Position numbers and translations under genes: made by a program. Under the pieces are notes generated by a model that saw only the letters and a list, made by a program, of their open reading frames with translations, searched no databases and had not been told where the DNA came from. Below are positions 53,689 through 61,389 of a DNA stretch of 64,000 nucleotides, one piece after another. Position 1 is the first letter of the stretch. Each line of letters starts with the position of its first letter. The stretch is taken from the NCBI GenBank assembly GCA_028690665.1, contig JAQVAV010000011.1:62001-126000 (forward strand), written 5' to 3'. Origin of the DNA: Paludibacter sp. (GTDB taxonomy: Bacteria > Bacteroidota > Bacteroidia > Bacteroidales > Paludibacteraceae).

Positions 53689-53883
53689 ATGCCTCATTTA
53701 GATGGTACAGGACCTGAAGGTACAGGAGCATCTTCGGGGAGAAAATTAGGCCGTTGTAGTTCGGCCTCGAAAAAAAATCCGACAACATTAGGAGTCGGCA
53801 TGGGAAAAAGAAGAAAATCCGGAGACGGAGAAGTCAAAGGACAAGGAAAACGCCTTAAAAGTGGCGAAAATATAAATCAATAA
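53689..53883 (+). CDS. Small DUF5320-type protein 1
   Basis: 64 residues. The start MPHLDGTGPEGTGASSGRKLG matches the pattern of DUF5320 peptides (MPxxDGTGPxGxGxxTGRxxG). The rest is rich in Lys, Gly and Ser (GMGKRRKSGDGEVKG) and probably disordered, with one cysteine (RCSS). It is 14 bases before a second copy. Such peptides repeatedly occur with NifX/MinD/Mrp genes; function unknown. The preceding and following spacing marks it as a real gene in the operon. Confidence 0.8.
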   Translation: MPHLDGTGPEGTGASSGRKLGRCSSASKKNPTTLGVGMGKRRKSGDGEVKGQGKRLKSGENINQ

Positions 53884-53897
53884 AAAGGAGGTAAATT

Positions 53898-54131
53898 ATG
53901 CCAGGATTAAATCACAAAGGTCCGAATGGCGAAGGAGCCATGACCGGCCGAAAGATGGGAAAATGTACCAATTTCGGTGAAAAACTTAAAACTGATACCG
54001 AAACAGAAAACCAGAATGGCTTTGGTGGCGGTTATGGTTTCAGAAATCGCCGAGGAAATGGCGGTGGTGGTGGACGAGGTCGCCGCATGGGTATGGGAAG
54101 AAGAAACAGATTTGGCCAAAATTCCGATTAA
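53898..54131 (+). CDS. Small DUF5320-type protein 2
   Basis: 77 residues with the same opening plan (MPGLNHKGPNGEGAMTGRKMGKC) and then a glycine/arginine/asparagine-rich tail (NRRGNGGGGGRGRRMGMGRRN). A strong Shine-Dalgarno AAAAGGAGG lies 7 bases before the ATG. It ends the first part of the cluster: the terminator at 54158-54200 comes 27 bases later. The tail could bind nucleic acid or a partner protein, but nothing specific is recognisable. Confidence 0.8.
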   Translation: MPGLNHKGPNGEGAMTGRKMGKCTNFGEKLKTDTETENQNGFGGGYGFRNRRGNGGGGGRGRRMGMGRRNRFGQNSD

Positions 54132-54157
54132 ATAATACCTATGATGTATTCTGATTT

Positions 54158-54200
54158 CAATTTGTGGTTTATAATCATGTAAACCACAGATTGTTTTTTT
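54158..54200 (+). terminator. Terminator inside the redox gene cluster
   Basis: Stem CAATTTGTGGTTTA (54158-54171) with TAAACCACAGATTG (54180-54193), 13 of 14 paired, followed by a T7 run. It divides the cluster into DUF134-to-DUF5320 and DUF89-to-C_GCAxxG parts and would lower expression of the second part. Confidence 0.8.
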
Positions 54201-54218
54201 GTAACCAATTAATTAATT

Positions 54219-55100
54219 ATGGCGGTTAGAGTTGAAGAATTAAAAAAATATACGGTCGACAGGCGATGCATCGATTGCCAATTTAGATCGTTTGAACGGT
54301 TGATGAATAAATTTAGAATATCGTCTGATGACCGTCAAAAATTTTCCAGATTTTATAATGATACGATGTCCCGTTCCGCACATCTTCAAACACCTCAGAT
54401 TCATCGATTGCTGAATGATGAATTTTGTCGTTTGGCTGGTAGTTCTGATTTGTATGTCGAAGAAAAACATCAGAGCAATGCTACAGCTCTTCGAATTATA
54501 AATGAACTTCGTCCGGAGGTCGAACAATCCACCAATCTGTTTAATCTGGCTTTGAAGTTGTCAATTGCCGGGAATATTATGGATTATGGTGCATCCGGTG
54601 ATTTCGATATACATGCCACTATTCAGAAAGTGCTTACTACCAATTTTGCAATAGATCATTCAAAAGAACTTGAAAACAGGATGAAATTAGCAAAAAATAT
54701 TTTATATCTGGGAGATAACGCAGGCGAAATTGTTTTTGATAAGTTTTTTATTGAGACAATTCATCCTGAAAATCTGACTTTTGCAGTAAGAGGTTCTGCG
54801 GTTCTAAATGATGCAACTTTAGAGGACGCGAAAAATATCGGATTGAACAAAGTCGTCCATGTAATAACCAATGGTTATAATGCGCCTTCAACCATTCTAA
54901 GTGAGTCGAGTCCTGAATTTTTAAAATATTATCACGAGGCGGATTTGATTATTTCTAAAGGACAAGGAAATTTTGAAGGTCTTATGCACGAGTATGATCC
55001 ACGAATTTTTTTCTTGTTAATGGTAAAATGTGATGTGGTGTCAGAAGTTGTTGGTGTTGAAAAAGGAAGTTTTATTGTATATAATCAAGCTATTTCATAA
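54219..55100 (+). CDS. DUF89/ARMT1-family protein
   Basis: 293 residues. The N-terminal Cys pair (RRCIDCQFRSFERL), the metal-site segment ILYLGDNAGEIVFDKFFIE and the later SKGQGNFEGLM are hallmarks of the DUF89 family, which includes eukaryotic metal-dependent phosphatases proposed to clear damaged phosphometabolites. Cytoplasmic. It follows the cluster terminator by 18 bases and precedes the first MinD-like gene by 19. Why a DUF89 protein belongs to this cluster is unknown; removal of harmful phosphorylated by-products is one option (inference). Confidence 0.85.
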   Translation: MAVRVEELKKYTVDRRCIDCQFRSFERLMNKFRISSDDRQKFSRFYNDTMSRSAHLQTPQIHRLLNDEFCRLAGSSDLYVEEKHQSNATALRIINELRPEVEQSTNLFNLALKLSIAGNIMDYGASGDFDIHATIQKVLTTNFAIDHSKELENRMKLAKNILYLGDNAGEIVFDKFFIETIHPENLTFAVRGSAVLNDATLEDAKNIGLNKVVHVITNGYNAPSTILSESSPEFLKYYHEADLIISKGQGNFEGLMHEYDPRIFFLLMVKCDVVSEVVGVEKGSFIVYNQAIS

Positions 55101-55119
55101 ATTATAACGGAAGCAGAGA

Positions 55120-55995
55120 TTGAAAACAAAAATAAAAATAGCTATTGCAAGCGGTAAAGGCGGAACCGGAAAGACTTTTATTTCCACTAATCTGTTCCGG
55201 GTATTGCAGAAACAATCGATTGATGTAACCTTGGTTGATTGTGATGCGGAAGAGCCCAATGATTTACAATTTATTTCCGGTTCTTCGGTCGAAGCATTCA
55301 GCGTTACACAAAAAGTTCCTGTAATTGATAAAACGAAATGCACTTATTGTGGTAAGTGCTTCGAGTATTGTAATTACAATGCTATTTTTTATCTTCAGGA
55401 AAGAACATATATTGAAGTACTGGAAGATCAATGCCACGGTTGCGGAGCATGCTCAGTAGCTTGTAATTTTGCTGCTATCACAGAAAAAGAAAATGAACTT
55501 GGAACAGTGGAAACATTCCGGGTAAGCGAAAATGCAGAACTTATTGAGGCTCGGATGAAAATCGGCGTACATTCTCCGGTTTCAACGATAAAAGCGGCTA
55601 TAAAATCGGCAAAAAATTCTGTAGTTCTGTTTGATTCTCCTCCCGGAACATCCTGCCCGTTTATTCAAACAGTATCATTTGCCGATTATGTGGTATTGGT
55701 AACAGAACCAACTCCTTTTGGATTGAGTGATTTAAAACAATCTGTCGAAACGCTTAAAAGTATGAATAAATGTTGCGGTGTCATCGTGAACAGGTCAACT
55801 TTAGGTACAAACGAGGTTTATGAATATCTGAATCAGGAAAAAATTCCACTTTTAATGTCAGTGCCTTTTGATAAAAATATAGCGCTTCATTATTCAAAAG
55901 GAAATGTTTTGGCCGAAAAAGATATTGAATGGAGTATAAAATTTAATCAACTGTATAACACAATTCTTGAACGATATGGAGATAGCTGTAATTAG
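55120..55995 (+). CDS. MinD/ParA-type ATPase with inserted 4Fe-4S ferredoxin domain, copy 1
   Basis: 291 residues. P-loop with deviant Walker A at ASGKGGTGKT (about 10-19), an inserted ferredoxin module with eight cysteines (CTYCGKCFEYCNYN and CHGCGACSVACNFA; about 68-122), and the Walker B/switch segment SPPGTSCPFIQT. In both clusters the residue after the last cysteine is Asn rather than the usual Pro. Start is a TTG codon at 55120 (no ATG fits the N-terminus). In Desulfovibrio such proteins are partners of the orange protein. The gene overlaps its paralogue by 20 bases, so the two proteins are likely made together and may form a heterodimer. Confidence 0.92.
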   Translation: MKTKIKIAIASGKGGTGKTFISTNLFRVLQKQSIDVTLVDCDAEEPNDLQFISGSSVEAFSVTQKVPVIDKTKCTYCGKCFEYCNYNAIFYLQERTYIEVLEDQCHGCGACSVACNFAAITEKENELGTVETFRVSENAELIEARMKIGVHSPVSTIKAAIKSAKNSVVLFDSPPGTSCPFIQTVSFADYVVLVTEPTPFGLSDLKQSVETLKSMNKCCGVIVNRSTLGTNEVYEYLNQEKIPLLMSVPFDKNIALHYSKGNVLAEKDIEWSIKFNQLYNTILERYGDSCN

Positions 55996-56842
55996 TGGCA
56001 AAGGAGGAACCGGTAAAAGTAGTATTACAGCAGCTTTTGCAAGCTTGGATAAAAATATTGTTCTTGCCGATTGTGATGTTGATGCTGCTAATTTGTATCT
56101 GATTTTTCAGCCTGAGAATGAACGGGAAGATGCTTTTATATCCGGTGATAAGGCTTTAATTGATAAAGATTTGTGTACCAATTGTGGTAGTTGTGTCAAT
56201 TATTGCCGCTTTGATGCGATACATGAAATCAATGGTGAAATCAGCATTTATGAAACTGCGTGCGATGGTTGTAAATTGTGTTCAAGAATTTGTCCGGCCG
56301 GAGCGATTACCATGGTTCAGGAAGACAGAAGTCGATTATATGCAGGAAATTTCCGGAACGGAAAAATGGTTTACGGACGGCTTGCTCCGGGAGAAGAAAA
56401 TTCCGGAAGATTAGTCGATGTTGTGAGGGATACCGCTAAGGACATGTTGAAAGAAACAGGATTCCGGGATATTATTATTGATGGCCCTCCGGGAATTGGT
56501 TGTCCGGTGATCTCCACTATCACAGGAGTCGACCGGGTGGTGATTGTAACAGAGCCGACTCTTTCGGGTTTGCATGATTTAGAACGTACTGTTGAAGTTG
56601 TCAGTCGTTTTCGGATAGTTCCTTATATAATTATCAATAAAGCCGATCTGAACAATGAAATGTCCGATGAAATTGAAAACTTTTGCCAGAAACGTAATGT
56701 GAAAGTTGTTGCACGAATTCCTTTCGAACAATTATTTGTAGAAGCTATGATTGATTGTCAAAGCATTGTGGAAAAAGCACCGAAATCAGAAGTTACAAAA
56801 TTGCTGTCCAAAGCATTTTTAGAAATAAAATCAAATAATTAA
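55976..56842 (+). CDS. MinD/ParA-type ATPase with inserted 4Fe-4S ferredoxin domain, copy 2
   Basis: 288 residues from the ATG at 55976 (MEIAVISGKGGTGKSS); a TTG three codons upstream at 55967 is another possible start. Deviant Walker A as above, a ferredoxin insert with CTNCGSCVNYCRFDAIH and CDGCKLCSRICPAGAI (the second cluster with the normal CP), and GPPGIGCPVIST. The fold is the same as in copy 1 with clear but distant similarity. It lies 8 bases before the Mrp gene. Together the two could couple ATP hydrolysis to electron delivery or cluster transfer. Confidence 0.92.
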   Translation: MEIAVISGKGGTGKSSITAAFASLDKNIVLADCDVDAANLYLIFQPENEREDAFISGDKALIDKDLCTNCGSCVNYCRFDAIHEINGEISIYETACDGCKLCSRICPAGAITMVQEDRSRLYAGNFRNGKMVYGRLAPGEENSGRLVDVVRDTAKDMLKETGFRDIIIDGPPGIGCPVISTITGVDRVVIVTEPTLSGLHDLERTVEVVSRFRIVPYIIINKADLNNEMSDEIENFCQKRNVKVVARIPFEQLFVEAMIDCQSIVEKAPKSEVTKLLSKAFLEIKSNN

Positions 56843-56850
56843 TTATAATT

Positions 56851-57669
56851 ATGCCAGTCAAAAAAAATGTTTTAGAAAATATTAAAAAAATTATTCTTGT
56901 ATCTTCGGGAAAAGGAGGCGTGGGAAAATCTACGGTCGCCGCAGGTTTGGCTCTGTCCCTTGCCCGCGAAGGTTATTCTGTCGGACTTTTGGATGCTGAT
57001 ATTTTTGGCCCTTCTGTTCCTACTTTGTTTCAATTAGGAGATGCCGGAAGGCCTTCCGGAACTGATAAAAACGGAAAAAAAATGATGTTGCCGTTTGAGA
57101 AATTCGGTCTGAAAATTATGAGTATCGGTTTTTTTGTCGAACCATCTCAAGCTGTTATCTGGCGGGGTCCTATGGTCACCAATGTGCTACGCCAATTACT
57201 CACCGAAACCGATTGGGGAAAACTTGACTTTCTAATTGTTGATACACCTCCGGGAACCGGCGATGTCCACATTACTCTTATGCAGGAATTTTATGTTTCA
57301 GGGGCCATTGTGGTAACTACTCCGCAGAAAGTTGCTCTTGATGATGTTCACAGGGCTATTGGCATGTTGACAGACGATGCAATCGGAGCTCCGGTGTTGG
57401 GAATTGTCGAAAATATGGCTTGGTTTACTCCGACGAAACATCCGGATGAAAAATATTTTCTTTTCGGAAAGGGTGGCGGTGAATTGCTCTCAAAAAAATA
57501 CAATGTTCCTCTTTTGGCACAAATTCCCATGAACGAAGGTATTAGTGAAAATTGTGATAGCGGACGGGTTGCCGGCATGTTCGACGATAAAAATATAGAG
57601 CAGGCTTTTGACCAGCTTGCCTCAAAAGTTATGACTCAGAAACAATCATTCAAATACATAAAAAATTAA
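56851..57669 (+). CDS. Mrp/NBP35-family P-loop ATPase
   Basis: 272 residues. Walker A SSGKGGVGKSTVAAGLAL, the Mrp signature WRGPMVTNVLRQLLTETDWG, FLIVDTPPGTGDVHITLMQ and ENMAWFTPTKHPDEKYFLFGKGGGELL. These ATPases carry or transfer Fe-S clusters. This one lacks the N-terminal DUF59 domain seen in the longer housekeeping Mrp of Bacteroidetes, and has no CxxC pair where other Mrp proteins bind a bridging cluster (it reads TPTK). It resembles the Mrp partner of ORP clusters, supporting a dedicated rather than housekeeping role. Confidence 0.92.
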   Translation: MPVKKNVLENIKKIILVSSGKGGVGKSTVAAGLALSLAREGYSVGLLDADIFGPSVPTLFQLGDAGRPSGTDKNGKKMMLPFEKFGLKIMSIGFFVEPSQAVIWRGPMVTNVLRQLLTETDWGKLDFLIVDTPPGTGDVHITLMQEFYVSGAIVVTTPQKVALDDVHRAIGMLTDDAIGAPVLGIVENMAWFTPTKHPDEKYFLFGKGGGELLSKKYNVPLLAQIPMNEGISENCDSGRVAGMFDDKNIEQAFDQLASKVMTQKQSFKYIKN

Positions 57670-57729
57670 ATGGAGCTTTATTGAGGTCGCTTTAAATTTA
57701 TACATAGAAAATTCAACAGTTACAGATTT

Positions 57730-59421
57730 ATGAGTAAAAAAATTATCATCATTGGAGGATCTGCTGCCGGTCCTAAAGCTGCCTCCAGAGCCCGTCGTCT
57801 TGACGAAAATGCAGAGATTACAATTATCCAGAAAGCATCTGATTTATCGATGGCTTCTTGTGGTTACCCTTATTATGTAGGTGGTTTCTTTGATGACCGC
57901 AGTCAGTTACTTTGCTCTCCTGCAGGAGTGGTTCGTGATTCAAATTTTTTCTGGAATGCAAAAAAAATTCTGACTTTTGTCAATACGGAAGTTACCAAAA
58001 TAGACAAAGAGAAAAAAATTGTAGAATACCGGAATTTGCTTACCGGTGAAAACAGTTCTGCAGCTTACGATAAACTGATTATTGCTACGGGAGCTATTCC
58101 AAGGAAACCACCTGTTGCCGGGGTAACCCTCGATGGTGTTACGACCTTGCAATCTTTATCCGATGCTGATTATTTACGTAAAGTCCGGGATAATGGGAAG
58201 ATAAAAAAAGCTGTTGTAATTGGAGGAGGACTTATCGGGATTGAAACCTGCGAAGCTCTCAATCTTGCCGGGATTGAAATTACGCTTGTAGAGATGCTTC
58301 CTCAGTTGTTGACATTTCTGGATAAACACATGGCCCGTTTGGTTGAAAAATATGTACAAAGCAAGGCCAATGTAATTTTACAAAACGGAGTGTCCGAATT
58401 TATCGGTGAGAATGGGAAATTAAAAGCGGTAAAACTTCAGGATGGAACAGAAATTGCCTGCGATCTGGCTGTTATTGCTACCGGAGTTATTCCAAACAAT
58501 CAATTGGCCAAGGCAGCCGGGTTGGAAGTTGGCTCTTTAGGAGGCATTACCGTTGATGCTTATATGCAAACATCCGATAAGGATATTTATGCAGTTGGCG
58601 ATTGTATTGAAACGCCCAATTTGATTACCGGGAAAAAGGTACATGCTCCTTTTGGCGATTTAGCAAATTTACAGGGACGTATTGTCGGAGAAAACGTAAT
58701 ATCAGGCAATGTAAGTCAATTCCCCGGAACTATTCAAACCGGTATTTGTAAGGTATTTGAATACGGAGTAGGATCAACGGGACTTTCTGAACAAAATGCG
58801 GTTCGTAATGGTTTTGACAACATTGAAACTGTGGTAAATGCAAGTATGGACAAGCCCGGATTCATGCACGGAAAACTATTGATAACAAAACTGATCGTAG
58901 ATAAATCTTCGGAAAGAATTCTTGGAGCACAAGTGCTTGGCCCGGGCGATGTCAGCAAACAGGTTGCGATCTGGGCAATGGCTATTAAAGGCAAGCTTAC
59001 GGTAGAAGATATGGTAAATGCAGATTTACCTTATGCTCCTCCATATTCATTGGCAATAGATCATAGTATTGCGACAGCGCATGTTATGCAAAATAAGCTG
59101 AAAGGTCTTTTTACCGGAATTTCAGCAGAGCAATTAAAAGAAAAATTAAAGACAAAAGAACCGATGTTTTTACTCGATGTCCGTAATCCCAATGAATACG
59201 AACAAATGCGGCTCGGCATAGATGAAAAACTTATACCGCTTGGACAGTTACGCAAACGTATTGAGGAATTTCCAGAAGATAAAAATGCAGAAATTGTTAC
59301 CTGGTGTAAAATATCGTTACGGGGATACGAAGCTGCACGAATTCTTCAGGCTAATGGATATACGAATGTAAAAGTCCTTGAAGGAGGCATCATGGCTTGG
59401 CCATGGAATATAGAAAAATAA
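57730..59421 (+). CDS. CoA-disulfide reductase-type FAD/NAD(P)H oxidoreductase fused to rhodanese
   Basis: 563 residues. N-terminal FAD-binding GxGxxG-like IIIIGGSAAGPKAASRARR and the redox Cys 44 in SMASCGYPYYVGG, typical of CoA-disulfide reductase/NADH oxidase/polysulfide reductase proteins; the NAD(P)H motif VVIGGGLIGIETCEAL; and dimerisation domain to about residue 445. The C-terminal 110 residues are a rhodanese domain (FLLDVRNPNEYEQMRLG) with active-site Cys 526 in TWCKISLRGYEAA. Such fusions reduce CoA persulfides, polysulfides or CoA disulfide. In this cluster it could supply reduced sulfur or deal with sulfur stress. The 60-base gap before it may hold a separate start of transcription, but no -7 box was seen. 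Confidence 0.92.
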   Translation: MSKKIIIIGGSAAGPKAASRARRLDENAEITIIQKASDLSMASCGYPYYVGGFFDDRSQLLCSPAGVVRDSNFFWNAKKILTFVNTEVTKIDKEKKIVEYRNLLTGENSSAAYDKLIIATGAIPRKPPVAGVTLDGVTTLQSLSDADYLRKVRDNGKIKKAVVIGGGLIGIETCEALNLAGIEITLVEMLPQLLTFLDKHMARLVEKYVQSKANVILQNGVSEFIGENGKLKAVKLQDGTEIACDLAVIATGVIPNNQLAKAAGLEVGSLGGITVDAYMQTSDKDIYAVGDCIETPNLITGKKVHAPFGDLANLQGRIVGENVISGNVSQFPGTIQTGICKVFEYGVGSTGLSEQNAVRNGFDNIETVVNASMDKPGFMHGKLLITKLIVDKSSERILGAQVLGPGDVSKQVAIWAMAIKGKLTVEDMVNADLPYAPPYSLAIDHSIATAHVMQNKLKGLFTGISAEQLKEKLKTKEPMFLLDVRNPNEYEQMRLGIDEKLIPLGQLRKRIEEFPEDKNAEIVTWCKISLRGYEAARILQANGYTNVKVLEGGIMAWPWNIEK

Positions 59422-59457
59422 ATTTTTAGAATAAACATTTTATAAATAATAAGAAAA

Positions 59458-59841
59458 ATGAAAATTGCAGTACCAACAAAAGAAGGAAACCGCATCGACG
59501 ATCATTTCGGACATTGCGAATTTTACACTATTTACACCATTTCTGATGATGATAAAAAAGTAGTAGACAAACAAAAACTCGAATCTCCACAAGGCTGCGG
59601 ATGTAAAACAGATATCGCTTATGACCTTGAGAAAATGGATGTCCGTGTCATGCTTGCCGGTGGAATCGGACAAGGAGCTATCAACAAACTTGCTGCGCAA
59701 AACATTAAAGTTATACGTAACTGCCGGGGAGATGTTGATGTCCTGATCAATGAGTACCTTGCGGGTAACATCGTTGACGGAGGTCAGAGTTGTGCGGCTC
59801 ACGCAAATCATGAGGCTGAAGGGCATGTTTGTAATCATTAA
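59458..59841 (+). CDS. NifX/NifB-type cofactor-domain protein with His/Cys tail
   Basis: 127 residues: the same cofactor-binding domain as the 53378 gene (MKIAVPTKEGNRIDDHFGHCEFYTIY, QGCGCKTDIAYDLE, GGIGQGAINKLAAQNIKVIRNC) plus a C-terminal tail rich in possible metal ligands (CAAHANHEAEGHVCNH). Placing one NifX-type gene at each end of the MinD/Mrp genes suggests two different cluster-binding clients. It is 36 bases after the CoA-disulfide reductase gene. Confidence 0.9.
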   Translation: MKIAVPTKEGNRIDDHFGHCEFYTIYTISDDDKKVVDKQKLESPQGCGCKTDIAYDLEKMDVRVMLAGGIGQGAINKLAAQNIKVIRNCRGDVDVLINEYLAGNIVDGGQSCAAHANHEAEGHVCNH

Positions 59842-59872
59842 AATCAATTGCGTTTTTTGACAAGAAAAAATA

Positions 59873-60289
59873 ATGATTACATACGATTATCATTTTCGGG
59901 TAGCATATCCGGACACCGATCAAATGGGAACTATGCACCATGCTAATTACACGAAGTATTACGAACTGGCTCGCTGGGAATTACTTCGAAGCATTGGTGT
60001 TTCGTACAAATCGGTTGAAGATGCTGGGGTAATGTGTCCGGTTACAAAGATGAATTTCAAATTCATCAAGCCGACGAGATATGATGAACTTTTGACGGTA
60101 AAAACGACTTTACGGGAAATAAAAGGCGTAAGAATGGTGTTCGACTATAAACTATACAACGAACAAAATGAACTGATAAACAGGGCAGAAACAGAACTCG
60201 TTTTTGTTGGCCGTGACAACTGGAAATTATGTGAACCTCCCGCATTCCTTATGAGTAAAATTGAAAAAGCCATGAAGGATGATGAGTGA
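59873..60289 (+). CDS. Hot-dog-fold acyl-CoA thioesterase (YbgC/FadM-like)
   Basis: 138 residues. The start YRVAYPDTDQMGTMHHANYTKYYELARWELLR is characteristic of 4-hydroxybenzoyl-CoA thioesterase-like proteins, with the active-site Asp in DTDQMG. It hydrolyses acyl-CoA in the cytoplasm. The start codon lies 31 bases after the NifX-like gene and its stop overlaps the next gene by 8-11 bases, so co-transcription is likely. A link to the cluster's sulfur/CoA chemistry is possible through the CoA-disulfide reductase next door (inference). Confidence 0.9.
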   Translation: MITYDYHFRVAYPDTDQMGTMHHANYTKYYELARWELLRSIGVSYKSVEDAGVMCPVTKMNFKFIKPTRYDELLTVKTTLREIKGVRMVFDYKLYNEQNELINRAETELVFVGRDNWKLCEPPAFLMSKIEKAMKDDE

Positions 60290-60746
60290 AACAGAACTTC
60301 GTACTCAAAAGGCCGTTAGTCTGTTTGAACAGGGGTATAATTGTGCTCAGTCCGTTTTTATGGCTTACGCCGATATTTTTGGTGTGGAAGGAGAACTTGC
60401 GGCAAAACTCCCGACTTCTTTTGGAGGCGGGATGGGGCGTTTACGCGAAGTATGTGGCGCCTTGAGTGGTGCATTTATGTTATTAGGGCTGAAATATCCT
60501 TTTACAGATGTACATAATAAAGCACTGAAAAACGAAAATTATAAAAAAGTCCAAGCTGTAGCCGGAGCATTTAAACAGGAAATGGGTTCCTATATTTGTG
60601 CAGATTTACTTCATATCAGGAGGGAAGCACAGCATTATGTTTCCGCTGACAGAACTAAAGCTTATTATGCAGAAAGGCCATGCTCAAAATGTGTACGTGT
60701 AGCTGCTGAAATTGTTGGAAAAGAAATTTTTTCTGTTTCTGAGTAA
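60279..60746 (+). CDS. C_GCAxxG_C_C family redox-type protein
   Basis: 155 residues. The named cysteine pattern is complete: FEQGYNCAQSVFMAY, FGGGMGRLREVCGALSGAFMLLG, then CADLLH and PCSKCVRVAAEIV. Proteins of this family are frequent in anaerobes and are proposed to bind a metal or take part in redox reactions; no function is proven. An ATG one codon later (60282) is an alternative start. It is the last gene of the cluster and overlaps the thioesterase gene; a terminator follows after 17 bases. Confidence 0.9.
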   Translation: MMSETELRTQKAVSLFEQGYNCAQSVFMAYADIFGVEGELAAKLPTSFGGGMGRLREVCGALSGAFMLLGLKYPFTDVHNKALKNENYKKVQAVAGAFKQEMGSYICADLLHIRREAQHYVSADRTKAYYAERPCSKCVRVAAEIVGKEIFSVSE

Positions 60747-60763
60747 TAGATGATTTCTGAATG

Positions 60764-60799
60764 AAAGGATTATCCGATTTTTTGGGTAATCCTTTTTTT
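60764..60799 (+). terminator. Terminator at the end of the redox gene cluster
   Basis: AAAGGATTA (60764-60772) pairs perfectly with TAATCCTTT (60787-60795), followed by a T-run. Confidence 0.75.
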
Positions 60800-60828
60800 A
60801 TTTCAGAATAATAATGAATAAATATTTA

Positions 60829-60836
60829 TATATTTG
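60829..60836 (+). promoter_or_regulatory. Predicted -7 box for the GNAT gene
   Basis: TATATTTG matches TAnnTTTG exactly, 43 bases before the GNAT start. Confidence 0.5.
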
Positions 60837-60878
60837 TCATAACAATGTAATCTTAAATCAAAAAACGACGCCAATAAA

Positions 60879-61331
60879 ATGATTAATTTAAAAAGAACAT
60901 CTACCGAAAACTCCGGGTTCAAGGATCTTATCAGGGAGTTGACCGGGAATGAAGAGGATAAATCTTCTGAATTAAAAAAGCAGTATGCCGAATTAAATAT
61001 GGCAGAATACTTTGAGAGTGTGGTTGTCGCCTTTGAAGACAATGAAGCCGTTGGATGCGGATCCTTTAAACCTTATGAAGAAGAGTGTGCAGAAATGAAA
61101 CGGGTATATGTCAAACCCGGAAAATATGAAAAATCCGTTGAAGTTCATATTATACATGAGCTTGAAAACTGGGCAGCAGAAAAAGGGTTTGCAACGACAA
61201 TTCTTAAAGTTGCCGAAAACGAATCAGAGCTAATAAAATTATATGAACAACTGGGATATAAAGTTACTCCTAATTTTACCCCCTGTGCTAAGAAAGAAAA
61301 TTGTGTTTGTCTTTGCAAATCAATAGTATAA
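60879..61331 (+). CDS. GNAT-family N-acetyltransferase with altered acetyl-CoA motif
   Basis: 150 residues with the GNAT fold pattern: ESVVVAFEDNEAVGCGSFKPYE (beta 2-3), AEMKRVYVKPGKYEKSVEVHIIHELENWA (beta 4 and helix 3) and LKVAENESELIKLYEQLGYKVTP (motif B). The pyrophosphate-binding loop, normally Q/R-x-x-G-x-G/A, reads GKYEKSVEV, so acetyl-CoA binding is doubtful. The C-terminal CAKKENCVCLCKS is cysteine-rich, unusual for GNAT. It could be a structural or sensory derivative. It has its own promoter and terminator. Confidence 0.8.
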   Translation: MINLKRTSTENSGFKDLIRELTGNEEDKSSELKKQYAELNMAEYFESVVVAFEDNEAVGCGSFKPYEEECAEMKRVYVKPGKYEKSVEVHIIHELENWAAEKGFATTILKVAENESELIKLYEQLGYKVTPNFTPCAKKENCVCLCKSIV

Positions 61332-61356
61332 GATTATTCCGAAAAAAAACAAAAAC

Positions 61357-61389
61357 TCCCGGTAAAAAGGAACTTATCGGGAATTTTTA
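61357..61389 (+). terminator. Terminator after the GNAT gene
   Basis: TCCCGGTAA (61357-61365) pairs with TTATCGGGA (61374-61382) with one wobble, followed by a T-run. The rest of the gap to 61568 contains the attC-like half-site discussed in the findings. Confidence 0.7.

Noticed and set aside
53378-59841. Nitrogenase cofactor assembly (because of NifX/NifB-type domains)
   Set aside because: No nifH, nifD, nifK, nifE or nifN-like gene is present, and these short single-domain proteins match the ORP/NifX-like group found in non-fixing anaerobes.
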